This document shows positions 1-6,640 of a DNA stretch of 12,115 nt, in pieces. The notes beneath the pieces were generated by a model. The model did no database searches, was not told the origin of the DNA, and worked only from the letters and a program-made list of their open reading frames with translations. The DNA is taken from the NCBI GenBank assembly GCA_903828685.1, contig CAIKNB010000059.1, forward strand, positions 1-12,115. The letters run 5' to 3'. The translations under genes were made by a program, and so were the position numbers. Every line of letters starts with the position of its first letter. Position 1 is the stretch's first letter. This stretch comes from Candidatus Uhrbacteria bacterium (GTDB lineage: Bacteria > Patescibacteriota > Patescibacteriia > 2-12-FULL-60-25).

Positions 1-184
1 CTCGGCCGATGGCAACATCGGTTCGTGGTAAACCCTCTCTGGTGCAAGAGCAAGAACCGATTTCCGCGCAAGCGGGATGAGGAACTGGTAGCTCGCTCGA
101 GGTGATGAGCAATCATCATCCCAGACAGATGGTCATCCCCCCGGTGAAAACCGGAGGACAAAATTCGGCTTATCGTCCAGTCTA
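1..184 (+). ncRNA. rnpB: RNase P RNA, 3' part (5' end outside window)
   Basis: This is the catalytic RNA of RNase P, which trims the 5' leader from precursor tRNAs. Several conserved blocks occur in the right order when compared from memory with the E. coli class A RNA: TTCGTGGTAAAC with GGTGCAAGAGCAAGAACCG (1-60), the GCAAGCGGGATGAGG block, GGTAGCTCGCTCGAGGTGATG with AGCAATCATCATCCCAGACAGATG, and the 3' core ACAAAATTCGGCTTAT near 158-173. The usual 3' core reads ACAGAA-N2-CGGCTTA, so this copy has A for G in that block. A small CCGG-TGAAAA-CCGG hairpin (about 141-154) is inserted just before the core. It may be the helix many bacteria carry there and E. coli lacks (P19), but I am not certain of that. 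The 5' half, including the partner strand of P4, lies before position 1. A terminator follows at once. Confidence 0.9.
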
Positions 185-190
185 AACATG

Positions 191-218
191 AAACCCTCGG
201 CAGAACGCCGGGGGTTTT
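191..218 (+). terminator. Rho-independent terminator of rnpB
   Basis: An 11-bp stem pairs AAACCCTCGGC (191-201) with GCCGGGGGTTT (207-217) and includes one G-U pair. The loop is AGAAC, and the 3' arm ends in four Ts. It lies seven bases after the RNase P RNA, so it most simply ends that transcript and isolates it from the sugar transferase gene. Confidence 0.85.
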
Positions 219-236
219 GTGTAAACCGGCATGGAA

Positions 237-259
237 ATATCCTCTATATAAGGATATAC
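237..259 (+). promoter_or_regulatory. Perfect 7-bp inverted repeat overlapping a -10-like box before the sugar transferase
   Basis: ATATCCT (237-243) and AGGATAT (251-257) are exact inverted copies with a 7-base AT-rich spacer. TATACT (254-259) resembles a -10 hexamer and lies 13 bases before the ATG at 273, so a transcript from it would have a leader of only a few bases. I see no good -35 at the usual distance. It could be an operator overlapping a promoter, or the symmetry could be chance in AT-rich DNA. Confidence 0.4.
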
Positions 260-272
260 TGATGGCTGATTT

Positions 273-1706
273 ATGCGCATCCGCAGAATGGATCTGACTT
301 TCACGGCGTTGCTCCTGCCTTTGGACGCCATCGCGCTTTTAGCCGCGGCCACTTCGGCATATGCGTTGCGCTTTTCGCGTTTCGTCACCGAAGTCAGGCC
401 CATATTGCAAAACGTGAACTACGCCGAATACATTTCCGCAGCTTCATTCTTCGTCCTAGTATGGCTCATCCTGTTTGCCTTAGCCGGGCTGTATACTTCA
501 CAACCGCGCAAAGCCTGGAACGAACTTGGCCGCATCATCTTGGCCTGCGGCGCCGGTACTATGGTGGTGATCGCCACGGTGTTTTTCAGACGTGAAATCA
601 CGACTTCGCGTTTTATCGTGTTGGCCGTGCTCGTATTCTCCATCTTGTACGTGCTGATTGGACGACTGCTCTTGCGCACCGTGCGCCACCTGCTCCTGCG
701 TCGGCGCATCGGCCACAAATATTTCGTGGTCATCGGATCTTCCACCGCGGCCAATGACCTGTCCAAAAGTTACCAGAGCCATCCGGTGTTCGGCGTGACC
801 ATCGTGAAACAATTCAAGACCTGGAATGCCGAGGCGCAAAAAGGCGTTCTCACGCTCCGCGACAAAGATGAACTCGACGGCATCATCCTGGCCGACACAG
901 ACCTGGAAAAATGCGCCGCGCTGGACCTGATCGCCTTCGCGGACGAACATCATCTGACGTTCCGTTACCTGGCCGACTTGTTCGCGGCCAAATTCACCAA
1001 CATCACGGTCACCACCGACACCGGCATCCCGGTCATCGAGGCCAAACGCACGCCGCTCGACGGTTGGGGCCGCATCGCCAAGCGCTTTTTCGACTTCAAC
1101 TTCGCGTTGTTTTTCCTCATCCTATTCTCTCCCCTGTTGCTCGTCTCTTGCGCGCTGTTGCTCATCGAAGACGGCTTGCCCGTATTCTTCCAAAACGAAC
1201 GCGTGGGCGAACAAGGGCGCAAATACAAGCTCTACAAGCTGCGCACCATGTGGCGCAAATTCTCCATCGGTCCGCAATTCAAAGACAACGGCAAGGAAAG
1301 ATTGGAATTGGAAAAACAATTGATCAAACAGAAAAGCATCAAAGGCGGACCGGTCTACAAGATCGCGGACGATCCGCGCGTCACGCCCGTGGGCAAATTT
1401 TTGCGCCGCTGGTCCATCGATGAGTTGCCGCAATTCTGGAACGTACTCAAAGGCGACATGTCCATCGTGGGCCCGCGCCCGCATCAGCCGCGCGAGGTCG
1501 CGGGCTATGCACCGCACCATCGCCGCGTCTTCGCCATCCGGCCCGGCATTACGGGCATGGCGCAGATTTCGGGGCGCAGCGATCTGGAATTCGAGGACGA
1601 AGTTCGCCTCGACACTTGGTACATCGAGAACTGGTCATTGTGGTTGGATCTGTATATCGTCTTGAAAACTCCGTTCGCGATTTTATACCGGAAAGGAGCG
1701 TATTAA
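273..1706 (+). CDS. Polyprenyl-phosphate hexose-1-phosphate transferase (WcaJ/WbaP-type initiating sugar transferase)
   Basis: This integral membrane enzyme would transfer a sugar 1-phosphate from a nucleotide sugar to undecaprenyl phosphate, the first step of surface-polysaccharide or lipid-linked glycan assembly. Four hydrophobic segments (about residues 8-31, 53-74, 85-106 and 113-135) precede a CoA-binding-like domain (about 147-255). The conserved bacterial sugar transferase domain follows: a re-entrant helix (272-296) with a Pro at 287, FFQNERVG (305-312), YKLRTM (321-326), the catalytic Asp-Glu pair in SIDELPQ (D383, E384), GDMSIVGPRP (394-403) and RPGITGMAQISGR (423-435). At 477 residues it has the normal full length of the long-form family. 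No Shine-Dalgarno is visible before the ATG. An in-frame ATG at 288 is an alternative start. The sugar specificity cannot be read from the sequence. The two glycosyltransferases downstream fit the same pathway. Confidence 0.93.
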   Translation: MRIRRMDLTFTALLLPLDAIALLAAATSAYALRFSRFVTEVRPILQNVNYAEYISAASFFVLVWLILFALAGLYTSQPRKAWNELGRIILACGAGTMVVIATVFFRREITTSRFIVLAVLVFSILYVLIGRLLLRTVRHLLLRRRIGHKYFVVIGSSTAANDLSKSYQSHPVFGVTIVKQFKTWNAEAQKGVLTLRDKDELDGIILADTDLEKCAALDLIAFADEHHLTFRYLADLFAAKFTNITVTTDTGIPVIEAKRTPLDGWGRIAKRFFDFNFALFFLILFSPLLLVSCALLLIEDGLPVFFQNERVGEQGRKYKLYKLRTMWRKFSIGPQFKDNGKERLELEKQLIKQKSIKGGPVYKIADDPRVTPVGKFLRRWSIDELPQFWNVLKGDMSIVGPRPHQPREVAGYAPHHRRVFAIRPGITGMAQISGRSDLEFEDEVRLDTWYIENWSLWLDLYIVLKTPFAILYRKGAY

Positions 1707-1708
1707 CC

Positions 1709-1739
1709 AAAAAATAGCCGCCCACCAGAGGTGGACGGC
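1709..1739 (-). terminator. Rho-independent terminator of the reverse-strand 227-residue gene
   Basis: Read on the reverse strand, GCCGTCCACC and GGTGGGCGGC form a 10-bp stem with one G-U pair and a 3-base loop. TA and six Ts follow. It begins six bases beyond the stop codon at 1746. On the forward strand no T run follows the hairpin, so it looks one-directional, although the stem also lies only a few bases past the sugar transferase stop. Confidence 0.8.
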
Positions 1740-1745
1740 GCAGAG

Positions 1746-2429
1746 TCAGCAGTGATGTTCGATGCAGAACTCAGTGCAGAGTTCTTGCATGATTTTTTCA
1801 GCCGCGTCCTTTTGCCAGAATTGGCCGTACGCGGTTTCGACGATATGTTCCGGCGCGAGGCGGCTGAGGAGCGCCTCGGGCAGATGCTTCCTGAGGAACG
1901 TCTCGTAACCGCAGTAGTTGCCGACGCGCTTCCTTATCGTCTGCCTGGCTTGGCGCATGAACCAATACCAATGCAGGAAGCGTTCCGGCGGATTGAATAG
2001 GACTTCGCATTCCACGGGCGTCCACTTCCCATCCAACAAATTGACGATTTTCCATGAGCCCATGTGATGCGTTGCATCAACCGCGTGCGCCTTGATTTCA
2101 TCAGAATCAATGGCCGTCACGGCTGATGGTTTTCCGTACTGGCCATCTTCGTATACGCGACGCAAGACCGTGCCCACGTGGATGCGCTTTTGGCGCAGGT
2201 ATGCCGAGGCTGCCATGATGCGCTCGTTCGACAGAACATGCATGCCATCGACAGCAGCTTGCGAAACCTCGTTCGGATGGCGGTCAACCCCCAAGATTCG
2301 GCTCTTTCTCGACCGGGATGCGTAGTTGATAAGCTCCGACAGATTGGAGCGCGAGATGCCCTGCGGGATATCTATCCCGAGCGACTTAGCATAATTAATT
2401 TGCTTTTGGGTCGGCGACACTATTCCCAT
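1746..2429 (-). CDS. Hypothetical protein, 227 residues, in a self-contained cassette within the glycan locus
   Basis: I do not recognise a family with confidence. The N-terminus (about residues 6-38) carries SPTQKQINYAKSLGIDIP and then a second short helix. This resembles small helical motifs of the type T-x-K-Q-x-x-Y-A-x-x-L-G-I that occur at the ends of nucleic-acid-associated proteins. The middle (about 85-165) is mixed, with an aromatic run FLHWYWFM at 151-158. The C-terminal tail is Cys/His-rich (C218, C222, H225, H226, C227) and could bind a metal, which is inference. There is no signal peptide or membrane helix. An AGGAG Shine-Dalgarno (2438-2442) lies 8 bases before the ATG. The gene runs against the flanking glycan genes and has its own promoter and terminator, so it is probably an inserted, independently expressed gene. 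Confidence 0.8.
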   Translation of the reverse strand: MGIVSPTQKQINYAKSLGIDIPQGISRSNLSELINYASRSRKSRILGVDRHPNEVSQAAVDGMHVLSNERIMAASAYLRQKRIHVGTVLRRVYEDGQYGKPSAVTAIDSDEIKAHAVDATHHMGSWKIVNLLDGKWTPVECEVLFNPPERFLHWYWFMRQARQTIRKRVGNYCGYETFLRKHLPEALLSRLAPEHIVETAYGQFWQKDAAEKIMQELCTEFCIEHHC

Positions 2430-2474
2430 GAATGATTCTCCTTTTGTGCGTTGTTTGGTGCAATGAACTAAAAT

Positions 2475-2503
2475 TGTATAGCGCGGACTTTACTCTCTGT
2501 CAA
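2475..2503 (-). promoter_or_regulatory. Near-consensus sigma70 promoter of the 227-residue gene
   Basis: On the reverse strand, TTGACA (2498-2503) is followed by exactly 17 bases and TATACA (2475-2480), five of six matches to the -10 consensus. Transcription would start near 2468, giving a leader of about 38 bases that contains the AGGAG Shine-Dalgarno. This is the clearest promoter in the window, and it suggests constitutive, fairly strong expression. Confidence 0.8.
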
Positions 2504-2580
2504 CCGAGAAACAACGCTCTTCCATCCAGTCTTGACTTTTCCGCCGACAAATCCATGCACCGCGCATAAAATGAGCACGC

Positions 2581-3675
2581 ATGGGGATGAAAGTCGCTTT
2601 GGTCCATGATTATCTGATCCAAGACGGCGGTGCCGAACGCGTTTTAGGCTGTCTGCAAAAGATGTTCCCCGAGGCTCCGACCTATACCGTGCTGCACGAT
2701 CCCGACCATCCGCAAGCGCGCGGCAAAGTCGTGCGAGCCTCTTTTTTGGACCGCTTTCCCCTGGCGCATAGCCATTACCAATGGTACATGCCGCTCATGC
2801 CGCTGGCCGTGGAGCATCTGGATTTTTCGAAGTTCAATCTGGTCATCTCCTCCAGCAGCTCTTTTGCCAAAGGCATCATCACGCCGCCCGAAACGCTGCA
2901 CGTGTGCTACTGCCACACGCCGACGAGATTTTTGTGGCAGGATCGCATCAGCTACGTCAATGATCTGCGCCAACCGCGCTTCATGCGCGCCCTACTCCTC
3001 CCCTATTTGCATAACCTACGCGTGTGGGACAGGCTGGCTGCGGATCGGCCTACGCACCTCTTGACCAACAGCCAGACCAGCCGCGACCGGATCAAACGTT
3101 ATTACGGACGCGACGCCGCGGTCATCTATCCACCGGTGGACGTGGAGCGTATCCCTTTATCCACGACGCCTGGGACTTTTTGGCTGGCCGGCGGACGCTT
3201 GGTGGGCTACAAACGTTTCGACCTGATCGTCAAAGCTTTCGCCAAGTTGCGGCTGCCGCTTAAGATTTTCGGCGTGGGTCCGGAATACCGGCGACTCAAA
3301 TTCATGTCAGGCAAAGAGACGGAATTCCTCGGCTACATCAGCGATGCGGAAAAAATTTCTTTGTACCAGAACGCCATCGGCTTTTTGCATCCGCAGGTCG
3401 AGGACTTTGGCATCACCGCCGTCGAGGCCATGGCTGCAGGCAAACCCGTGGTGACTTTCGGTTCAGGCGGCGGCGCCGAAACCGTGTTGGATGGCGTGAC
3501 CGGAGAGCATATCGAAACGCAATCGTGGGAAAACATCGCGCATGCCGTGATCCGTTTTGAACCGCAGCGCTATGACCCTGCGACTATCCGCAGCCGCGCC
3601 GAAGAATTCTCCGAACAAAACTTCGTCCGCGGGCTGCGCGAATATCTTGCGTCAATCCATGCGGATAATCGTTGA
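2581..3675 (+). CDS. GT4-family glycosyltransferase (WbaZ/mannosyltransferase-like)
   Basis: This cytoplasmic or membrane-associated GT-B enzyme would add a sugar from a nucleotide sugar to a lipid-linked glycan. N-terminal acceptor-side features are VALVHDYL (5-12), GGAER (16-20) and CYCHTPTRFLW (109-119). The nucleotide-sugar half begins near residue 180 with IYPPVD, then GRLVGYKRFD (205-214), which carries basic residues typical of phosphate contact. The EX7E motif is E274 to E282 (EDFGITAVE), followed by EAMAAGKPVV. At 364 residues it is full length for the family. No Shine-Dalgarno is present. A start at 2587, giving MKVALVHD, is equally plausible and matches relatives better. TAAAAT at 2567-2572 could be a -10 for a near-leaderless transcript, and a TTGACT at 2532 is too far away to pair with it. 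The last 17 bases overlap the next gene. The exact sugar is unknown. Confidence 0.92.
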   Translation: MGMKVALVHDYLIQDGGAERVLGCLQKMFPEAPTYTVLHDPDHPQARGKVVRASFLDRFPLAHSHYQWYMPLMPLAVEHLDFSKFNLVISSSSSFAKGIITPPETLHVCYCHTPTRFLWQDRISYVNDLRQPRFMRALLLPYLHNLRVWDRLAADRPTHLLTNSQTSRDRIKRYYGRDAAVIYPPVDVERIPLSTTPGTFWLAGGRLVGYKRFDLIVKAFAKLRLPLKIFGVGPEYRRLKFMSGKETEFLGYISDAEKISLYQNAIGFLHPQVEDFGITAVEAMAAGKPVVTFGSGGGAETVLDGVTGEHIETQSWENIAHAVIRFEPQRYDPATIRSRAEEFSEQNFVRGLREYLASIHADNR

Positions 3676-4759
3676 TGCGCGGCCTCTGGCCCTACCCATG
3701 CAAGGCGGCGTAGGCCGCGTGGCAGAGGAACTCGTGCGCGCTTTGGCCGCGGCGCATCCGGAAGACGAACTGATCTGCGCCACGACCGGCAGCGCGATTT
3801 CCGTCTTGCCCCCAAAGCTCTTGGAGCTGCCCAACGTCAAGCACGTCCATCTCAAGATACCCAACAAACTCTGGAGCGCGGCGTGCATCCTGAATCGCGT
3901 CTCGTTTTTTGAGCAGATAGAACAACGCTGCGGCAAAACTGACGCTTTCCTCATGCCCAATTTGGGCTTCGTGGGTTGCTTGCCGAAGAATGCTCCGAGC
4001 GTTCTGCTGCTCCACGACCTGTCATTTTTGATTGAACCGCGCTGGTTCACTTTCAAGCAACGCCTCTGGCACAAAGCGGTGAAAGCACACGATCTAATCC
4101 GTAAGGCGACGCGCTTGCTCGCGGTTTCAGAGACGACAAAGCGAGATGCTATCAGCTTGCTCAATCTCTCGGAAGAAAAAATCAGCGTAATTCCACTGGG
4201 CTCGACTTTGGCTGAAAAATCTCTTGACCCCAGCTACCAGCTACCAGTTACTAGCTATCCTGATCATTTTGTCCTCGCACTCGGTCTGGACGATCCGCGC
4301 AAGAATTCCGCAACCGCGATTGAGGCAGTTAAAATCCTGAGACAAAAAAATGGATATGAAGATGTGGCGTTGGTTGTTGTAGGGGCACCCCTTGGGGGTG
4401 TTCGGGCAGGTACAAAACCTGCCCCTGCATGGCTACGAATCATCCCCCATCCTACGGATACTGAACTCGCCGCGCTGTACCAAAACGCCGCGGCGTTCCT
4501 CTACCCTTCTTGGTACGAAGGCTATGGTTTGCCGTTGCATGAAGCCGCGCGACACGGCACGCCATGCGTGGCTTCGACCGCCGGCGCCTTGCCCGAAACC
4601 GCGCCTCTCGGCACGCTTTTTGCCAATCCCGCCAAACCCCAGCACTGGATCGAGGCAACCAAGCTGGCACTGAACCAAGAGCGGCGGATCATCTTATCCC
4701 AAAACACCTGGAATCAAGCGGCCTTGGCTTTGCATCAGGCCTTAACCTCCGCGTCTTGA
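3659..4759 (+). CDS. GT4-family glycosyltransferase carrying two translated repeat insertions
   Basis: This is a second GT-B glycosyltransferase, likely acting after the previous one in the same glycan pathway. I chose the ATG at 3659 because MRIIVDARPL is the usual first strand of the family, and GGVGR (16-20) follows at the expected distance. A longer reading from 3557 would only translate the end of the upstream gene in another frame. Other landmarks are LLLHDLSFL (116-124), LAVSETTKRD (154-163), the nucleotide-side start near 203, DPRKN (212-216) and EX7E at E287-E295 within YPSWYEGYGLPLHE. It overlaps the upstream gene by 17 bases and has no Shine-Dalgarno, so translational coupling is likely. 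Residues about 192-201 and 240-257 are encoded by repetitive DNA (separate entries) and read as foreign inserts between core elements. The frame is kept, so the enzyme may still be active. Confidence 0.9.
   Translation: MRIIVDARPLALPMQGGVGRVAEELVRALAAAHPEDELICATTGSAISVLPPKLLELPNVKHVHLKIPNKLWSAACILNRVSFFEQIEQRCGKTDAFLMPNLGFVGCLPKNAPSVLLLHDLSFLIEPRWFTFKQRLWHKAVKAHDLIRKATRLLAVSETTKRDAISLLNLSEEKISVIPLGSTLAEKSLDPSYQLPVTSYPDHFVLALGLDDPRKNSATAIEAVKILRQKNGYEDVALVVVGAPLGGVRAGTKPAPAWLRIIPHPTDTELAALYQNAAAFLYPSWYEGYGLPLHEAARHGTPCVASTAGALPETAPLGTLFANPAKPQHWIEATKLALNQERRIILSQNTWNQAALALHQALTSAS
4232..4259 (+). repeat. Four tandem degenerate heptamers inside a glycosyltransferase gene
   Basis: Two exact copies of AGCTACC (4232-4245) are followed by AGTTACT (4246-4252) and AGCTATC (4253-4259). 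Because 7 is not a multiple of 3, each copy is read in a different frame, which gives SYQLPVTSYP (residues 192-201). The stretch lies in the linker just before the nucleotide-sugar-binding half, where an insert is least harmful. From memory, similar AGCTACC/AGTTACT tandem repeats are scattered in several bacterial genomes. I cannot check copy number here. Confidence 0.75.
4378..4429 (+). repeat. Palindromic REP/MITE-like element translated in frame
   Basis: The outer arms TGTAGGGGCA (4378-4387) and TGCCCCTGCA (4420-4429) are inverted copies with one mismatch. Inside are two perfect hairpins, CACCCC-TTG-GGGGTG (4386-4400) and GGGCAGGT-ACAAA-ACCTGCCC (4404-4424); the second overlaps the right outer arm. 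The layout resembles dispersed small palindromic elements of the form GTAGGGGC...GCCCCTAC that I recall from many bacterial genomes. It encodes residues about 240-257 (VGAPLGGVRAGTKPAPA), placed right after the LVVVG strand and before the conserved IIPHPTDTELAALY segment. No stop or frameshift results. Confidence 0.75.
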
Positions 4760-4784
4760 CTTTTTGCCTTAAAATTGGTACTTT
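4756..4784 (+). promoter_or_regulatory. Extended -10 promoter candidate for the 563-residue gene, overlapping the upstream stop codon
   Basis: TTGACT (4756-4761) is followed by 17 bases and TACTTT (4779-4784), with TGG directly before the -10, fitting the extended -10 pattern TGnTAnnnT. The -35 box contains the TGA stop (4757-4759) of the glycosyltransferase. A start near 4791 would give a leader of about 60 bases. The -10 itself matches consensus at only three positions, hence moderate confidence. Confidence 0.5.
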
Positions 4785-4850
4785 CACCTATCCTTCAGCC
4801 ATGTTGGCGAGGATGGGCTCTTTGACATCAGATGAACCAAAGGTGAATGA

Positions 4851-6542
4851 ATGGCCGCAAGAAAAGACGGTCCAGCATATTTCATCCGTCTACCCGGAAA
4901 GAACGGCTTTGTTTTCGTGGAGGTCGATCTCGACAAGCTCAAATCGAGCGTGTTGACGGACATCTATGAGCGCGCTGATTCGGTCGGCAAGAGCCGCTAC
5001 GTCAAGGCCATGGGCGCCGATCTCCGAATCACCGATGGCGTGGATACGTCGAGCCTGCTCGAGACCGTTCAGACGGTGACCGAACAGTGCCGCGACAACC
5101 TGCAGCAGATCGGTGAATCCGGTGGGCAGGTCTACGCGCTCCTGGAGTGCCTGAACATAGCCGGGATGCTCGAGACGCTCGGCCGCATGGATTGCCATGG
5201 CGCCGAAGATCAGGCGCGCGAAGCGCTGTATGCTTTCATGAGCAAAGCCTGCGAACTGGCGCAGAAGATGGCTGATTGCCAGGCCAACGCGCAGAACGCC
5301 ATGGACGGAATCGACGGCATGCATGAGGTCGGCGTTTTGGCCGCTAAGGAGAACGACGAGTTCTATCTGACCTGGGCCAAAGCGTGCGAAGACCTGGTCA
5401 ACCTGGTGGCATGCCTGGATGGCATGGAGAGCGATCTCCAGACGCATCTCGAGGATTTCACCAAGGCGCGCACCGAATGGATGCGCGTCCTCGAAGCAGC
5501 GCAGACCGAAGCCGTCCTGTTCCTGGACTCGGGCACGAATAGCTTCATGCTGCGCACCTTCAGCTATCGGGACACCCCCGAGGGTCGGCCGGAAATGGTC
5601 GAGGCCGTCAGAAAAGCCGTAGAGTACATCGAGCAGCTCAATACGCAAAAGGATTGGGCGCAGGATGCGTGGCTGGTCTACGACCGCAAGGTCTTCACCG
5701 TCATCGCGCCGCGGCGCCTCGAAATCCAACGCCTATGCACAGAGCTGGGCGATGCCTGGAAGCGGCTCAATGAGAAAGAGCGGGCTCCGGATAATGTCCC
5801 GCGTCCGCATCAGGTGCACGACGGCCTGATCAGCGAAGAGCTTTACCAGCATGCGCAGCGGTTGATGCATGACCCCAAGTGGGGCAAGCGCACCACGGAA
5901 AAAAGGCTGACCACATTGATTGACAAGATCGATGAGCAGCGCGGCACAAAACCCGAACTGCCCACGGAAGTCCGCGAGGTCGTCAAAGTGGCGCTGCGGC
6001 ACATCGAACTGGTGCAGGAACAATGGCGCAGGGATTCGACTCCGGCGCCGCCTGCTGTGGCTCAGATCCCGGATGCCACCTTCAAAGCCGATGCGCCGCG
6101 CTGCGACCAAACGGCCGCACCGGACCAGGTGTACGAGATGGTCGTCGCCATCGGGTATGTGGTGACGTGCAGGACCAATGTGTTCTGCGGCACCACGGCA
6201 AACGCCATGCTCAAGACCTTGGCCATCCTCGGTAAGATCAGCGAGGAAGATGTGAAGCGCTACAGCGCGGACATCAACGATCGCGTCCGACGCGAACGCA
6301 GCCCTAACCCGATCCCTGACGGTGGAATCGTCCAAGCGTTCAAGACCAACACGGAACGCTGGATCTTCTACCGGAACCAAAAGGGCATCTGGATCAATAA
6401 GCTGACCAGAGCATCCGAGGAATTCGCCATGGAACTGATGCGTAAGCATGAGTTGACCAGAGAAGGCATCAAAACAGCTTTCCACCAGATGAGGGAAGCC
6501 AGAAACGCCGCCTACATGCAAAAGGCGACGAAGAAGCAGTGA
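4851..6542 (+). CDS. Large cytoplasmic protein of unknown function (563 residues), accessory block
   Basis: I do not recognise a family. There is no signal peptide or membrane helix. A short beta-type N-terminus (residues about 9-27) is followed by a long, mostly helical and acidic region (about 28-310) rich in Met, Cys, Ala and Glu, with possible coiled-coil stretches near 120-225. A charged linker precedes a helical segment (326-392). After a Pro/Ala-rich hinge (397-425), a C-terminal domain (about 426-563) contains GYVVTCRTNVFCGTTANAML (435-454) and WIFYRNQKGIWINKL (504-518), then basic helices. That tail could bind nucleic acid, which is speculation. AGGTGA (4841-4846) is a good Shine-Dalgarno. 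A weak leader hairpin (4790-4814) lies upstream. The gene is convergent with the GHKL ATPase operon and has its own strong terminator, so co-function with the operon is only suggested by proximity. Confidence 0.85.
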   Translation: MAARKDGPAYFIRLPGKNGFVFVEVDLDKLKSSVLTDIYERADSVGKSRYVKAMGADLRITDGVDTSSLLETVQTVTEQCRDNLQQIGESGGQVYALLECLNIAGMLETLGRMDCHGAEDQAREALYAFMSKACELAQKMADCQANAQNAMDGIDGMHEVGVLAAKENDEFYLTWAKACEDLVNLVACLDGMESDLQTHLEDFTKARTEWMRVLEAAQTEAVLFLDSGTNSFMLRTFSYRDTPEGRPEMVEAVRKAVEYIEQLNTQKDWAQDAWLVYDRKVFTVIAPRRLEIQRLCTELGDAWKRLNEKERAPDNVPRPHQVHDGLISEELYQHAQRLMHDPKWGKRTTEKRLTTLIDKIDEQRGTKPELPTEVREVVKVALRHIELVQEQWRRDSTPAPPAVAQIPDATFKADAPRCDQTAAPDQVYEMVVAIGYVVTCRTNVFCGTTANAMLKTLAILGKISEEDVKRYSADINDRVRRERSPNPIPDGGIVQAFKTNTERWIFYRNQKGIWINKLTRASEEFAMELMRKHELTREGIKTAFHQMREARNAAYMQKATKKQ

Positions 6543-6547
6543 CTGTC

Positions 6548-6587
6548 AGCCGGGGACTCGCACTCGAGTACCCCGGCTCTTTTTTTT
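6548..6587 (+). terminator. Rho-independent terminator of the 563-residue gene
   Basis: AGCCGGGG (6548-6555) pairs with CCCCGGCT (6571-6578), and an inner CTCG/CGAG stem sits above a one-versus-two base bulge with loop CACT. A T run (6580-6587) follows. It starts five bases after the stop codon. Confidence 0.9.
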
Positions 6588-6589
6588 GC

Positions 6590-6634
6590 AAAAAAAATTC
6601 CCCGTGACCTTGCAAGCTGCGCAAGATCACGGGG
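6590..6634 (-). terminator. Rho-independent terminator of the HTH-GHKL operon
   Basis: Read on the reverse strand, CCCCGTGATCTTGC and GCAAGGTCACGGGG form a 14-bp stem with one G-U pair and a 7-base loop, followed by AA and a run of eight Ts. It begins seven bases beyond the ATPase stop codon and abuts the opposing terminator, so the two convergent units are insulated in under 90 bases. Confidence 0.9.
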
Positions 6635-6640
6635 GACGAA

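Noticed and set aside
2532..2572. TTGACT plus TAAAAT as a normal promoter for the first GT4 gene
   Set aside because: The boxes are about 29 bases apart, too far for a sigma70 promoter. At most the -10-like box acts alone.
3557..3658. Upstream start for the second glycosyltransferase
   Set aside because: The extra 34 residues are an out-of-frame reading of the previous gene. The family N-terminus begins at 3659.
4890..6521. Long reverse-strand open frames (279 and 262 residues) opposite the 563-residue gene
   Set aside because: They mirror the codon structure of the forward gene, have no Shine-Dalgarno or promoter, show low-complexity shadow composition, and lie wholly inside a better supported gene.
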